This document shows positions 1 through 6,218 of a stretch of 9,024 nucleotides of DNA, piece by piece. Origin of the DNA: Candidatus Thiodiazotropha taylori (GTDB taxonomy: Bacteria > Pseudomonadota > Gammaproteobacteria > Chromatiales > Chromatiaceae); assembly GCA_019100305.1 (NCBI GenBank), contig JAHRHW010000163.1, positions 1 to 9,024 on the forward strand, given 5' to 3'. The notes under the pieces were generated by a model, which worked only from the letters and a program-made list of their open reading frames with translations, was not told the origin of the DNA and made no database searches. How positions within the stretch are numbered: position 1 is the first letter of the stretch; each line of letters begins with the position of its first letter. The translations under genes were made by a program, and so were the position numbers.

Positions 1-246
1 CGCATGTCGATTTTTAACGTTGGGCTGGCTCATAGCGGAGGTTCTGTAGGTAAAGTCACAATCAGTGCAGGTATTGCGAGCTATTCTCCCGACGGTGACA
101 CACAAAGCGAAACCAAGCTTTTGGAATCAGCTGATCGTTCCCTATACAAAGCCAAAGCAGAGGGTAGAAACCGTGTTGCAACTTACGATCACCACTCTGT
201 GGTAGTTCCACTCATGTCAGGAGATTCGTCGAAGGGGCATGATTAA
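1..246 (+). CDS. Diguanylate cyclase (GGDEF domain), C-terminal fragment
   Basis: This is the 3' end of a gene that enters from the left edge; the reading frame is open from base 1 to the TAA at 244-246. The visible part matches the last third of a GGDEF domain: a beta-strand segment VTISAGIASY, then the helix ending LLESADRSLYKAKAEGRNRV, which carries the A-D-x-S-L-Y-x-A-K-x-x-G-R-N-R-V signature common at the end of these domains. Proteins of this family make cyclic di-GMP from two GTP molecules in the cytoplasm. The GGDEF active-site motif and any sensor domain lie outside the window, so activity cannot be judged. About 20 residues follow the domain and no EAL domain follows. The ATG at 4 is an internal methionine rather than a start, because it would cut the domain in half. 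Confidence 0.88.
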   Translation, partial: RMSIFNVGLAHSGGSVGKVTISAGIASYSPDGDTQSETKLLESADRSLYKAKAEGRNRVATYDHHSVVVPLMSGDSSKGHD

Positions 247-265
247 AGGGGTCAAAGCCCTTTTT
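245..265 (+). terminator. Rho-independent terminator after the GGDEF gene
   Basis: The arms AAAGGG (245-250) and CCCTTT (258-263) pair perfectly across a 7-base loop. The right arm runs into a stretch of five T (261-265). The stem begins inside the stop codon of the GGDEF gene, so it would end that transcript. It is short (6 bp) and therefore of moderate strength. Confidence 0.5.
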
Positions 266-379
266 CTAGCTGCTTTTAGCATTAGTCGGTGCCTGAACTT
301 GCTTCAAACTGAAGTGACCCGAAACTTCATTGCGAACCAAACCACTACCCAAAAGTGAGCAGTTGTCTGTTTTGCGACA

Positions 380-397
380 AATCCTGTTATCAGGATT
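380..397. repeat. Perfect inverted repeat upstream of glcF
   Basis: AATCCTG (380-386) and CAGGATT (391-397) are perfect reverse complements around the loop TTAT. No T-run follows on either strand, so it does not look like a terminator. It lies about 95-110 bases before the start site expected from the sigma-54-like promoter at 465-480, the usual distance for an activator site. That role is inferred from position only. Confidence 0.35.
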
Positions 398-464
398 GAG
401 ATAACTCATCAGAAATATGTGCCAAACAATAATAAATGCCAATAAAAACAATGAAATAACTTGG

Positions 465-480
465 TGGTGTGGTTCTTGCT
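465..480 (+). promoter_or_regulatory. Possible sigma-54 (-24/-12) promoter of glcF
   Basis: TGG at 465-467 and TTGCT at 476-480 give the GG-N10-GC spacing (GG 466-467, GC 478-479) required by sigma-54. The -12 box is a full TTGCT; the -24 box keeps only TGG of TGGCAC. The start site would be near 490, leaving a short leader before the TTG start at 517. A match of this length can occur by chance, so the evidence is its position just before the gene and the similar, better site at 2235-2251. Confidence 0.35.
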
Positions 481-516
481 TGTTGTCTCTTGTGATGTTT
501 TTTGAGGTGCAGGCAT

Positions 517-1824
517 TTGAACGATTTTGGTTTTGACTCTTTTTCGCCCGATTATGGTTTCGGAGGATTATCCCTCGATAACAACCAATCCCTCGGCCCC
601 TATATCCCTGATGCTCAAGAGTGCTTGAGTTGCGGTATCTGTGTTGGCAGTTGCCCGACTTATCGAATCAGACCGGAAGAGAATTATAGCCCTCGTGGTC
701 GTATCCGCTTGTTGGAAAAAGTGGTACGTAGAGGCGAGCCACTTGATGCGAATGAGCAGACCGCTTTGGCTGCCTGTACGCTATGTCAGACCTGTGAAAC
801 CATATGTCCGTCAAAAATGGCTTTTTCTGAACTCTACCGGCAGGCGCTTGAAGGTGATCATTTCAAGCCAAGCAGGAGTTTGCTGGTTTCATGGATACTT
901 GCTTTGGCCATGGGAGGGGAGAAGACCCGGCAACGATTGAATCGTTCAATCCGCATCTATCAACGCAGTGGATTTTCACGGCTGCTTGCTCTGTTGGGCA
1001 AACTGTCATTACTAAAGGGCATTCAACCGCTATTGGCACTGCTCCCCTCGCCATACGAACCACAGCCGGTTGCCGATTTTACACAAGCTCAGCCTGATCA
1101 GCCCTTGGGGGAAGTGAGTTTATTTACCGGTTGCATAGCCAATCTGTTTGATACAGAGACTCACAATGCGAGCATCAAATTGCTCTCCCGCATTGGCTAT
1201 GATGTGACGGTGGTTGAAAACCAGACGTGTTGTGGTGCTGCCTATGCCCACAATGGAGAGATGAGTCAGGCAAAGAGCTGCTTGAAACAGAATCTGAGTG
1301 CCTTTGCCAATGCTACTGCTGTTATCTACAACTCGAGCGGTTGTGGCGCCTATCTCAATGATTATTCCGAGCTCATGACGGACGAAGAAAAAAAGCCGGA
1401 TGAATTACCACCATTCCTCGATGTTTTAGACTATTTGGAACAGAGCGATCGTTTCCATGAACTGCAATTCAATCCATTGTCGCTGAAGGTTGTCGTACAT
1501 GAGCCGTGCAGTCATCGCAACGCCCTTAAAAATCAAACGCTGGTTTATCGGTTATTGGAAAAGATTCCCGGTCTCAGGATAGAGCCGCTTGCGGACAATC
1601 AGATCTGTTGCGGTGCCGGGGGCACAAAGATGGTAACCCAGCCTGAGCTGGCCAATCCCATGAGAGATGAGAAGGTCGCCGCTTTGTCTTCGAGTAGGGC
1701 TGATATACTGATTACAACCAATCTCACTTGTGCGCTGCATCTTAACAGTGGGGCTCGCAATAGCGGTTTTACTGGCCGGGTGATGCATCCGGTTCAGCTG
1801 CTGGCAGAGCAGCTCATCGACTGA
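517..1824 (+). CDS. glcF: Glycolate oxidase iron-sulfur subunit GlcF
   Basis: The 435-residue protein has the GlcF layout. An N-terminal ferredoxin-like domain carries two [4Fe-4S] motifs: C36-x2-C39-x2-C42-x3-C46-P and C87-x2-C90-x2-C93-x3-C97-P. Two cysteine-rich CCG domains follow, with C206, C238-C239-G and C276, then C331, C364-C365-G and C405. In the known complex GlcD carries FAD and oxidises glycolate (also D-lactate) to the 2-oxo acid, and GlcF passes electrons to the respiratory chain at the inner membrane. There is no in-frame ATG before the first cluster. I chose TTG at 517 because GAGGTG (504-509) sits 7 bases before it; TTG at 502 is in frame but lacks a ribosome site. glcD and glcE are absent on both sides, so the partners must be elsewhere. 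A related two-cluster (Fe-S)/CCG subunit of another 2-hydroxy-acid dehydrogenase is the main alternative. Confidence 0.82.
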   Translation: MNDFGFDSFSPDYGFGGLSLDNNQSLGPYIPDAQECLSCGICVGSCPTYRIRPEENYSPRGRIRLLEKVVRRGEPLDANEQTALAACTLCQTCETICPSKMAFSELYRQALEGDHFKPSRSLLVSWILALAMGGEKTRQRLNRSIRIYQRSGFSRLLALLGKLSLLKGIQPLLALLPSPYEPQPVADFTQAQPDQPLGEVSLFTGCIANLFDTETHNASIKLLSRIGYDVTVVENQTCCGAAYAHNGEMSQAKSCLKQNLSAFANATAVIYNSSGCGAYLNDYSELMTDEEKKPDELPPFLDVLDYLEQSDRFHELQFNPLSLKVVVHEPCSHRNALKNQTLVYRLLEKIPGLRIEPLADNQICCGAGGTKMVTQPELANPMRDEKVAALSSSRADILITTNLTCALHLNSGARNSGFTGRVMHPVQLLAEQLID

Positions 1825-2126
1825 TTATCTACAGGGCGCTATGACTGGTGTGTTATTGGGATCCTACATTCACTATAATCAGGGATAGTGGCGATAAAAC
1901 ATTAAACGAGACATCCATTCCCAATTCCTGAGTGTCGAAGCGTTTGAAGCTAGCATGACTGAGCAGCGCTATCGGAATCGGCTGGGATGGTTATGGACCG
2001 AATGGTGTTACTTTGGTTACCGGAAAAGACACCACAGGACAAGATGCATAAATACAATCCGGATAACCAACGATACCAGTTATCACGCAAGGTAACGCTT
2101 TTTTCGGGTTCCCGCCAGGGATTGTG
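1825..2126. other. Non-coding interval after glcF
   Basis: I see no gene here. Short open stretches exist: a 46-codon one starts with ATG at 1955 and ends at 2093-2095, and another frame is open from 1959 to the TAA at 2049-2051. Neither has a ribosome site or a recognisable product. A consensus -10 hexamer TATAAT is at 1874-1879, but no -35 box sits at the right distance. The inverted repeat GATAAC (2062-2067) / GTTATC (2079-2084) is weak. No obvious terminator immediately follows glcF. Confidence 0.5.
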
Positions 2127-2158
2127 AAGCAGATGGATGGAATTCCACCCATCTGCTT
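2127..2158. repeat. Long dyad, candidate activator site or hairpin
   Basis: AAGCAGATGG (2127-2136) and CCATCTGCTT (2149-2158) pair perfectly over 10 bp. Between them lies a second self-complementary core, TGGAATTCCA. A T-rich stretch begins only some 10 bases later, so it is a poor intrinsic terminator, though it could still help end the glcF transcript. It lies about 105-135 bases before the start site predicted from the sigma-54 promoter at 2235-2251, where enhancer-binding proteins usually bind. Confidence 0.45.
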
Positions 2159-2191
2159 GAAAACCTGTATTTATTCATTGTTTTTTTTCTC

Positions 2192-2212
2192 TTTTAAATC
2201 AGTGATTTAAAA
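2192..2212. promoter_or_regulatory. Palindrome containing an IHF-like site
   Basis: TTTTAAATCA (2192-2201) and TGATTTAAAA (2203-2212) form a perfect 10-bp inverted repeat around a single G. Inside it, positions 2197-2209 read AATCAGTGATTTA, which fits the IHF pattern WATCAR-N4-TTR. It sits between the dyad at 2127-2158 and the sigma-54-like promoter, where IHF normally bends DNA. It could instead be a repressor operator. Confidence 0.4.
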
Positions 2213-2234
2213 ATTTTGACTTTTATATCATGAA

Positions 2235-2251
2235 CTGGCGTGACATTTGCG
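2235..2251 (+). promoter_or_regulatory. Sigma-54 (-24/-12) promoter of the TRAP genes
   Basis: CTGGC at 2235-2239 and TTGC at 2247-2250 match both halves of the sigma-54 consensus, with GG (2237-2238) and GC (2249-2250) separated by exactly 10 bases. The start site would lie near 2262, about 60 bases before the ATG at 2324. A TTGACT at 2216-2221 has no matching -10 box 16-18 bases downstream, so a sigma-70 promoter is less likely here. Confidence 0.55.
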
Positions 2252-2323
2252 GCTATCCTTTCTTCATTGCTCGAGTTTATCGAGTCAATTTCCCAATCAC
2301 TAGAAAATAAAATAGGTGGATCA

Positions 2324-3292
2324 ATGAAAAGAAGAGTCTTTTTAACCGGTAGTGTAGCCTTACTGACCGCAGCTTTATCAATACCGATGTCAGCACAGGC
2401 GGCTAAAGAGCGCGTCGTCTTCAGTGGCGGCCCGGCAGGTGGTACCTTCCAGGTTGTGGCGAATGCCATCCAGGTTTACAAGCCTATCAAGAGTTCGAAG
2501 GATTTTCGCGTCCGTGCACAGTCATCAGCCGGTTCGGTGGAAAACCTGCGTAAGGTGAACTCCGGCAAGGCGCAGATGGGAACGGTCTATTCCGGTCATG
2601 TCTATCTGGGTCGTAACGGCAAGATGAAGAACGATACCAAGAAGTACGAAAATGTCATGGCGGTAGCCTGGCTGTATGGTGCACCCGCACAGCTGGTAGT
2701 TCGCAAGGGCTCCGGTATCAAGAGTACCAAGGACCTGGCTGGAAAGAAGGTTGGTGTCGGCAATGCAGGTTCTGGTGCTTTCGCCAACTGTGAGCTGTTC
2801 TTCAGCCACATGGGTGTTTGGGACAAGATCGAGCGAAATGCCATGGGTTACAACGATGCCGCATCGGCATTCGGTAACAATCAGCTGGATGCGTTCTGGC
2901 TGTTTACCGCTTTCCCAAGTGGTGCTGTGATCATGGCGGCGCAGACCAATGACATCGAACTGATCGATCTGGGTAAGGATGCCAAGGAGACTGGCTTCTT
3001 TGACCAGTACCCCTACTTCTCCCAACTGTCGGTGCCTGCCGGTACTTATCGTGGTGTTGATTACGACTCCCCATCATTCCAGGACTCTGCATTGTGGGTG
3101 GCGAACAAAGACGTTTCAGAAGATACGGTTTACCAGATGCTTTCAGCCATCTATACCGATGAAGGTCTGGCGCACATGAAACAGCAGAAAAAAACCTTCA
3201 AAAACATGAGTCTGGAGACAGGTACCCAAGGTGTGGTGACGCCTTGGCATCCGGGTGCGATCAAGTTCTGGAAAGAAAAAGGCATGATGTAA
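2324..3292 (+). CDS. TAXI-family TRAP transporter substrate-binding protein
   Basis: The 322-residue protein is a periplasmic receptor of the TAXI class of TRAP transporters, which capture organic anions and deliver them to a sodium-driven permease. The mature protein opens with VVFSGGPAGGTF, the family's typical first strand and glycine-rich loop, followed by SAGSVENLRKVNSGKAQMG, then LAGKKVGVGNAGSGAF and a TPWHPGAIKFWKEKG tail. The signal peptide reads MKRRVFLTG plus a hydrophobic stretch and an AQA/A cleavage site near residue 26; its R-R-x-F-L is Tat-like. The ATG at 2324 is preceded by AGGTGG (2314-2319) and starts the signal peptide directly, so the in-frame extension back to 2240 is not coding. 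The ligand cannot be read from the sequence; the permease follows after a terminator. Confidence 0.9.
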   Translation: MKRRVFLTGSVALLTAALSIPMSAQAAKERVVFSGGPAGGTFQVVANAIQVYKPIKSSKDFRVRAQSSAGSVENLRKVNSGKAQMGTVYSGHVYLGRNGKMKNDTKKYENVMAVAWLYGAPAQLVVRKGSGIKSTKDLAGKKVGVGNAGSGAFANCELFFSHMGVWDKIERNAMGYNDAASAFGNNQLDAFWLFTAFPSGAVIMAAQTNDIELIDLGKDAKETGFFDQYPYFSQLSVPAGTYRGVDYDSPSFQDSALWVANKDVSEDTVYQMLSAIYTDEGLAHMKQQKKTFKNMSLETGTQGVVTPWHPGAIKFWKEKGMM

Positions 3293-3310
3293 GCCATTCT
3301 CGGCCTAGCC

Positions 3311-3340
3311 AAAGAGCGGGAGTTTCTCCCGCTCTTTTTT
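3311..3340 (+). terminator. Strong terminator between binding protein and permease
   Basis: AAAGAGCGGGAG (3311-3322) and CTCCCGCTCTTT (3326-3337) form a perfect 12-bp stem with a 3-base loop, ending in a run of six T (3335-3340). This is a textbook intrinsic terminator. It starts 18 bases after the binding-protein stop and lies before the permease. It probably lets only part of the transcripts continue, so that the binding protein is made in excess. Confidence 0.9.
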
Positions 3341-3392
3341 AACAGGGGCAGGTTTAAAAAAACAAAATAATCACAAAGAGAGAGGGTGGGGC

Positions 3393-5126
3393 ATGCTGTT
3401 TAGTAAACTGAACAAGTTTGAGCAATGGGCATTCGATGCCATGGCCATCGGTCTGGTGCTGTTTTATTCCTATTCCGCAGTGCTGGAGCCAGCAGCCACG
3501 CAGTACCATCGCGGTGTTTACGTCATTATCACCTACATCCTGGTGTTTCTGCTCTATCGCTCCGATTGGGGTGGTATCTATGGACGCATTTGGGATTATT
3601 TGCTGATGGTCGTTGCGGTAGTCACGCTCGGTTACTGGATACTGAATTTTGAGGCTATCAACTATCGTGCCGGTGCCGAGACCGAACTGGATACGTGGAT
3701 CGCGGTAGCGGGTGTGCTGGTTGGTATCGAGGTTGCGCGTCGTGTGGTAGGCACGGTGTTCGTGGTCATAGGTACCATTATGTTGCTGTTTGGGGTCTTT
3801 GGCGATTCCGAATGGATACCGGAAGTGATTCAGCATGCGGGCGATACCTTTCCACTGCTCTGTGTCAGCATTTTCTACAAGAGTGATGGTGTCTTCGGCA
3901 TCATGGCCAACGTGTTGGCAACCTATATCATCCTGTTTGTGATTTTTGGCGCATTCCTGGAGAAGAGTGGTGCGCAGAGATTTTTTATTGACTTCCCACT
4001 GGCTGCAGTGGGTCACAAGATTGGTGGTCCTGGCAAGGTGTCGGTGATTGCATCCGGTCTGTTCGGGTCGATTTCGGGTAGCGCCATTGCCAATACGGTG
4101 TCCACCGGTGCGTTTACCATTCCGATGATGAAAAAAGCAGGATTCCGTCCACATGTGGCAGGTGGCATAGAACCGGCTGCATCCCTGGGTGGAATGTTCA
4201 TGCCGCCGATTATGGGTGCGGGTGGATTCATCATGGCGGAACTGACCGGCTTGCCCTATTCACAAATCATGCTGGTGGCGATATTCCCTGCGATGATGTA
4301 CTTCTTCAGTGTTTTTATGATGGTGCATTACGAGGCCAAGAAGCACAACATTGTGGGCGAACCCAGTAAGGAAAAAGCAACGGATATCCTGAGAAAGGAG
4401 TGGTTTTATATTTTACCGCTGGTCATGATTACCATTTTCATGCTGGCGGGCTATTCACCGGGCTACTCGGCAATTCTTGGCATCATTACCTGTATTGTTG
4501 TCAGCTGGTTTCGCAAAAGTACCCGTATCGATCTAAAAGGGTTCGTGCATGCCTCCCGATCCGGCGCAGAGTCCGGCCTGAAAATTGGTGCAACGGTTGG
4601 TGTGATAGGCATCATCATTGGTGTCCTCACCTATAGCGGCCTGATATTGACTTTTGCTGATATCGTTATCGATCTGGCGGATGGAAAACTGTGGCTGACG
4701 ATACTGTTCATTGCCCTGGCTTCGCTGATTCTCGGCATGGGGGTGCCGGTCACCGCCGCCTATCTGATCACTGCGGTCGTCGCGGTACCGGCGTTAACCG
4801 AACTGGGCATCAATCCACTTGCCGCGCACATGATTGTCTACTGGCTGTCGCAGGACTCGAATATCACACCGCCAGTCTGCATTGCAGCCTTTGCCGGTGC
4901 GACAATCGCCAAGGCGAATATGTGGGCAACGGCATGGGTCGCCTTCAAGTTCGCCAAGTTCCTTTATTTGGCACCCTTTATTTTTGGGTACGTTCCCGCG
5001 TTCTCCCTGGATGGCAGTGCGACAGATATCGCGGTGACCTTTGTACTGGTGTTTTTTGGTACCTGGGCCTATAGCTGGTTTCTAAGCGGAATCTGGCTCA
5101 AGCGTAAATCACCGGCCACCATCTGA
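3393..5126 (+). CDS. TRAP transporter permease, fused DctQ-DctM type (TAXI)
   Basis: The 577-residue integral inner-membrane protein joins the small (DctQ-like, residues about 10-135, four hydrophobic segments) and large (DctM-like, residues about 150-570) permease subunits, as is usual for TAXI systems. Conserved DctM blocks are visible: GSISGSAIANTVSTGAFTIP at 225-244, EPAASLGGMFMPPIMGAGG at 260-278, LGMGVPVTAAYL at 447-458 and DSNITPPVCIAAFAGA at 488-503. It imports the ligand handed over by the binding protein, driven by an ion gradient, normally sodium. The ATG at 3393 has a purine-rich ribosome site AGAGGG at 3381-3386. It is somewhat short compared with many fused TRAP permeases. No promoter is evident in the short gap after the upstream terminator, so expression probably depends on read-through. 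Confidence 0.92.
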   Translation: MLFSKLNKFEQWAFDAMAIGLVLFYSYSAVLEPAATQYHRGVYVIITYILVFLLYRSDWGGIYGRIWDYLLMVVAVVTLGYWILNFEAINYRAGAETELDTWIAVAGVLVGIEVARRVVGTVFVVIGTIMLLFGVFGDSEWIPEVIQHAGDTFPLLCVSIFYKSDGVFGIMANVLATYIILFVIFGAFLEKSGAQRFFIDFPLAAVGHKIGGPGKVSVIASGLFGSISGSAIANTVSTGAFTIPMMKKAGFRPHVAGGIEPAASLGGMFMPPIMGAGGFIMAELTGLPYSQIMLVAIFPAMMYFFSVFMMVHYEAKKHNIVGEPSKEKATDILRKEWFYILPLVMITIFMLAGYSPGYSAILGIITCIVVSWFRKSTRIDLKGFVHASRSGAESGLKIGATVGVIGIIIGVLTYSGLILTFADIVIDLADGKLWLTILFIALASLILGMGVPVTAAYLITAVVAVPALTELGINPLAAHMIVYWLSQDSNITPPVCIAAFAGATIAKANMWATAWVAFKFAKFLYLAPFIFGYVPAFSLDGSATDIAVTFVLVFFGTWAYSWFLSGIWLKRKSPATI

Positions 5127-5136
5127 GGATGAAATC

Positions 5137-5670
5137 ATGTCGAAATCTAACCTTTTAAAACAGATCGAATATAAGAAAATCCTCTATGTGACCGACTTGT
5201 CCGAGTCTGGAAGACAGGGATTTCTGCATGCGGCAGCCATTGCCCGCTACAATGACTCCGGACTGACCGTTTTTCACGTGGTGGACGACCGTGACCTGCA
5301 AAGTCTAGCGAGTTATATGGGCGATGAGTTGTGGAAGGAACTGGTGAGCAGAAGTCTGGATGAGGCCAGAAAGATACTGATCAGCCGGAAACGGGATGAT
5401 GTTGCCATCAAGAATGTTGAGCAGTTTTGCGAGGAGTGCATCTCTGATCAACCTGAAAAGCCTGTGTTGAGCTATGAAGTGAAGGTTGAAGTAGGCGGGG
5501 CACTGGAAAAAATCCTCGAGGAGGCCCATTCTGGGGTATACGATTTACTGGTCGTCAGTAAACATGGAAACCGGGTATCGGTAAAGGATGCCGTGATTGG
5601 TGATACCACTCGGCGTATAGTACGTCGATGCAGGATACCCGTTCTCGTTGTGCCGCTTGCTGCGGAATGA
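5137..5670 (+). CDS. Universal stress protein (UspA family), TRAP-associated
   Basis: The 177-residue soluble protein has a single Usp fold: a first strand KKILYVTDLSESG at 13-25, the second strand LTVFHVVDD, and a C-terminal IPVLVVP strand. It starts 10 bases after the permease, and its ribosome site GAGG (5125-5128) overlaps the permease stop codon, so the two are co-transcribed and probably translationally coupled. Usp proteins linked to TRAP transporters are known; TeaD of the Halomonas ectoine transporter binds ATP and modulates uptake. Here the nucleotide loop departs from the usual G-x2-G-x9-G-(S/T): it reads S141-K-H-G144, then ten residues, G155-D156. ATP binding is therefore uncertain. 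Residues about 85-110 form an insert with two cysteines (C98, C101) that short Usp proteins lack. Confidence 0.88.
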   Translation: MSKSNLLKQIEYKKILYVTDLSESGRQGFLHAAAIARYNDSGLTVFHVVDDRDLQSLASYMGDELWKELVSRSLDEARKILISRKRDDVAIKNVEQFCEECISDQPEKPVLSYEVKVEVGGALEKILEEAHSGVYDLLVVSKHGNRVSVKDAVIGDTTRRIVRRCRIPVLVVPLAAE

Positions 5671-5929
5671 AGGCTGCAGATCGATCGAGTGGAGTAGGCT
5701 TATTTAACATCAGTGTGGTTTCGGTCCACATGGCAGTGGATCGAGACAGCAACCTATTAGGTGTCATCCAGACAAGCTGGAACAGGGTACGCTATTGTTT
5801 TTTCCGTCTGTGCTTTGCGGACAGCTATCCTGGTAACCCTCTAGTTCGGTCTGTTGTTCCATTTACCGCTCGCAATCTATCGAATTTGGCCTGATTATTG
5901 GCTTGAGGCGGAATAGAAAAGAGAGAGAT
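5671..5929. other. Non-coding gap between convergent units
   Basis: No convincing gene is seen. Reading frames that cross it overlap the end of the stress-protein gene or lack ribosome sites. A weak hairpin (TGTGG / CCACA around 5712-5728) has no T-run. No clear terminator for the TRAP-Usp transcript lies here, so that transcript may end at the hairpin at 5930-5962. Confidence 0.5.
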
Positions 5930-5962
5930 AAAAAAACACCGGAACCCTTGGGCCCGGTGTTT
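5930..5962 (-). terminator. Rho-independent terminator of the small exported-protein gene
   Basis: AAACACCGG (5934-5942) and CCGGTGTTT (5954-5962) form a perfect 9-bp stem with an 11-base loop. On the minus strand the stem ends in seven T (complement of 5930-5936). It begins 22 bases after the stop of the minus-strand gene at 5985. On the plus strand it is followed by TTTGTCTG-like sequence, so it may also stop the TRAP-Usp transcript. Confidence 0.85.
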
Positions 5963-5984
5963 GTCTGTATGAAAAGTGCGAGGA

Positions 5985-6185
5985 TTACTTGCCGAAGCGA
6001 ACGACAGGTGTCTGTTCAGCGGTCTTCTTCTCGTATACATCCCCATAGAAGCTGTCATTGTAATCTTCGATACCGTAAAAGGCGTCGAAGCCGGTAGCAC
6101 TCTTGGGTTGTAGGGTTTCGCTTGCGCTGGCAGAGACCAGACCGGTAGTTGCAAGAAGCAGAGTAGCAATCAGCAGTTTATTCAT
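5985..6185 (-). CDS. Small exported protein with repeated D-x-F-Y-G unit
   Basis: I do not recognise this 66-residue protein. Residues 1-21 are a clear Sec signal peptide: lysine at 3, a leucine-rich core, and cleavage after A-S-A at 21. The mature chain of about 45 residues is acidic in the middle and rich in aromatic residues and glycine. It contains a near-repeat with a period of ten residues, DAFYG at 34-38 and DSFYG at 44-48, each followed by an acidic stretch and a tyrosine. There is no cysteine, haem motif or membrane anchor, so a soluble periplasmic or secreted product is expected. The gene has its own promoter signals at 6219-6247 and a strong terminator, which support a real gene. 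The ribosome site is weak (TAGGT, 8 bases before ATG). It lies downstream of dsrB on the same strand; a link to sulfur oxidation is unproven. Confidence 0.65.
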   Translation of the reverse strand: MNKLLIATLLLATTGLVSASASETLQPKSATGFDAFYGIEDYNDSFYGDVYEKKTAEQTPVVRFGK

Positions 6186-6218
6186 CCTGTTTTACCTATT
6201 TAGCTTAAAGATGGATGC

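Noticed and set aside
266..451. Minus-strand 61-codon frame with a hydrophobic start, next to a possibly bidirectional terminator
   Set aside because: It starts with TTG, has no ribosome site, overlaps the glcF control region and its inverted repeat, and shows no recognisable pattern.
1856..1879. Sigma-70 promoter from TTGGGA and a consensus TATAAT
   Set aside because: The spacer is only 12 bases, too short for a working promoter, and no other -35 box fits.
2240..2323. N-terminal extension of the TRAP binding protein
   Set aside because: It would bury the signal peptide and begins on the sigma-54 -24/-12 boxes; the ATG at 2324 has a good ribosome site.
2525..3025. 166-codon minus-strand frame opposite the TRAP binding protein
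   Set aside because: It is a shadow of a well-supported gene, with no ribosome site or known domain.
3354..4154. Long 266-codon minus-strand frame opposite the permease
   Set aside because: Its product is rich in His, Gln, Asn and Thr, as expected from the complement of a membrane-protein gene; the plus-strand frame has clear TRAP motifs.
5628..5894. 88-codon plus-strand frame after the stress protein
   Set aside because: It overlaps the end of that gene by 43 bases, has no ribosome site and no recognisable domain.
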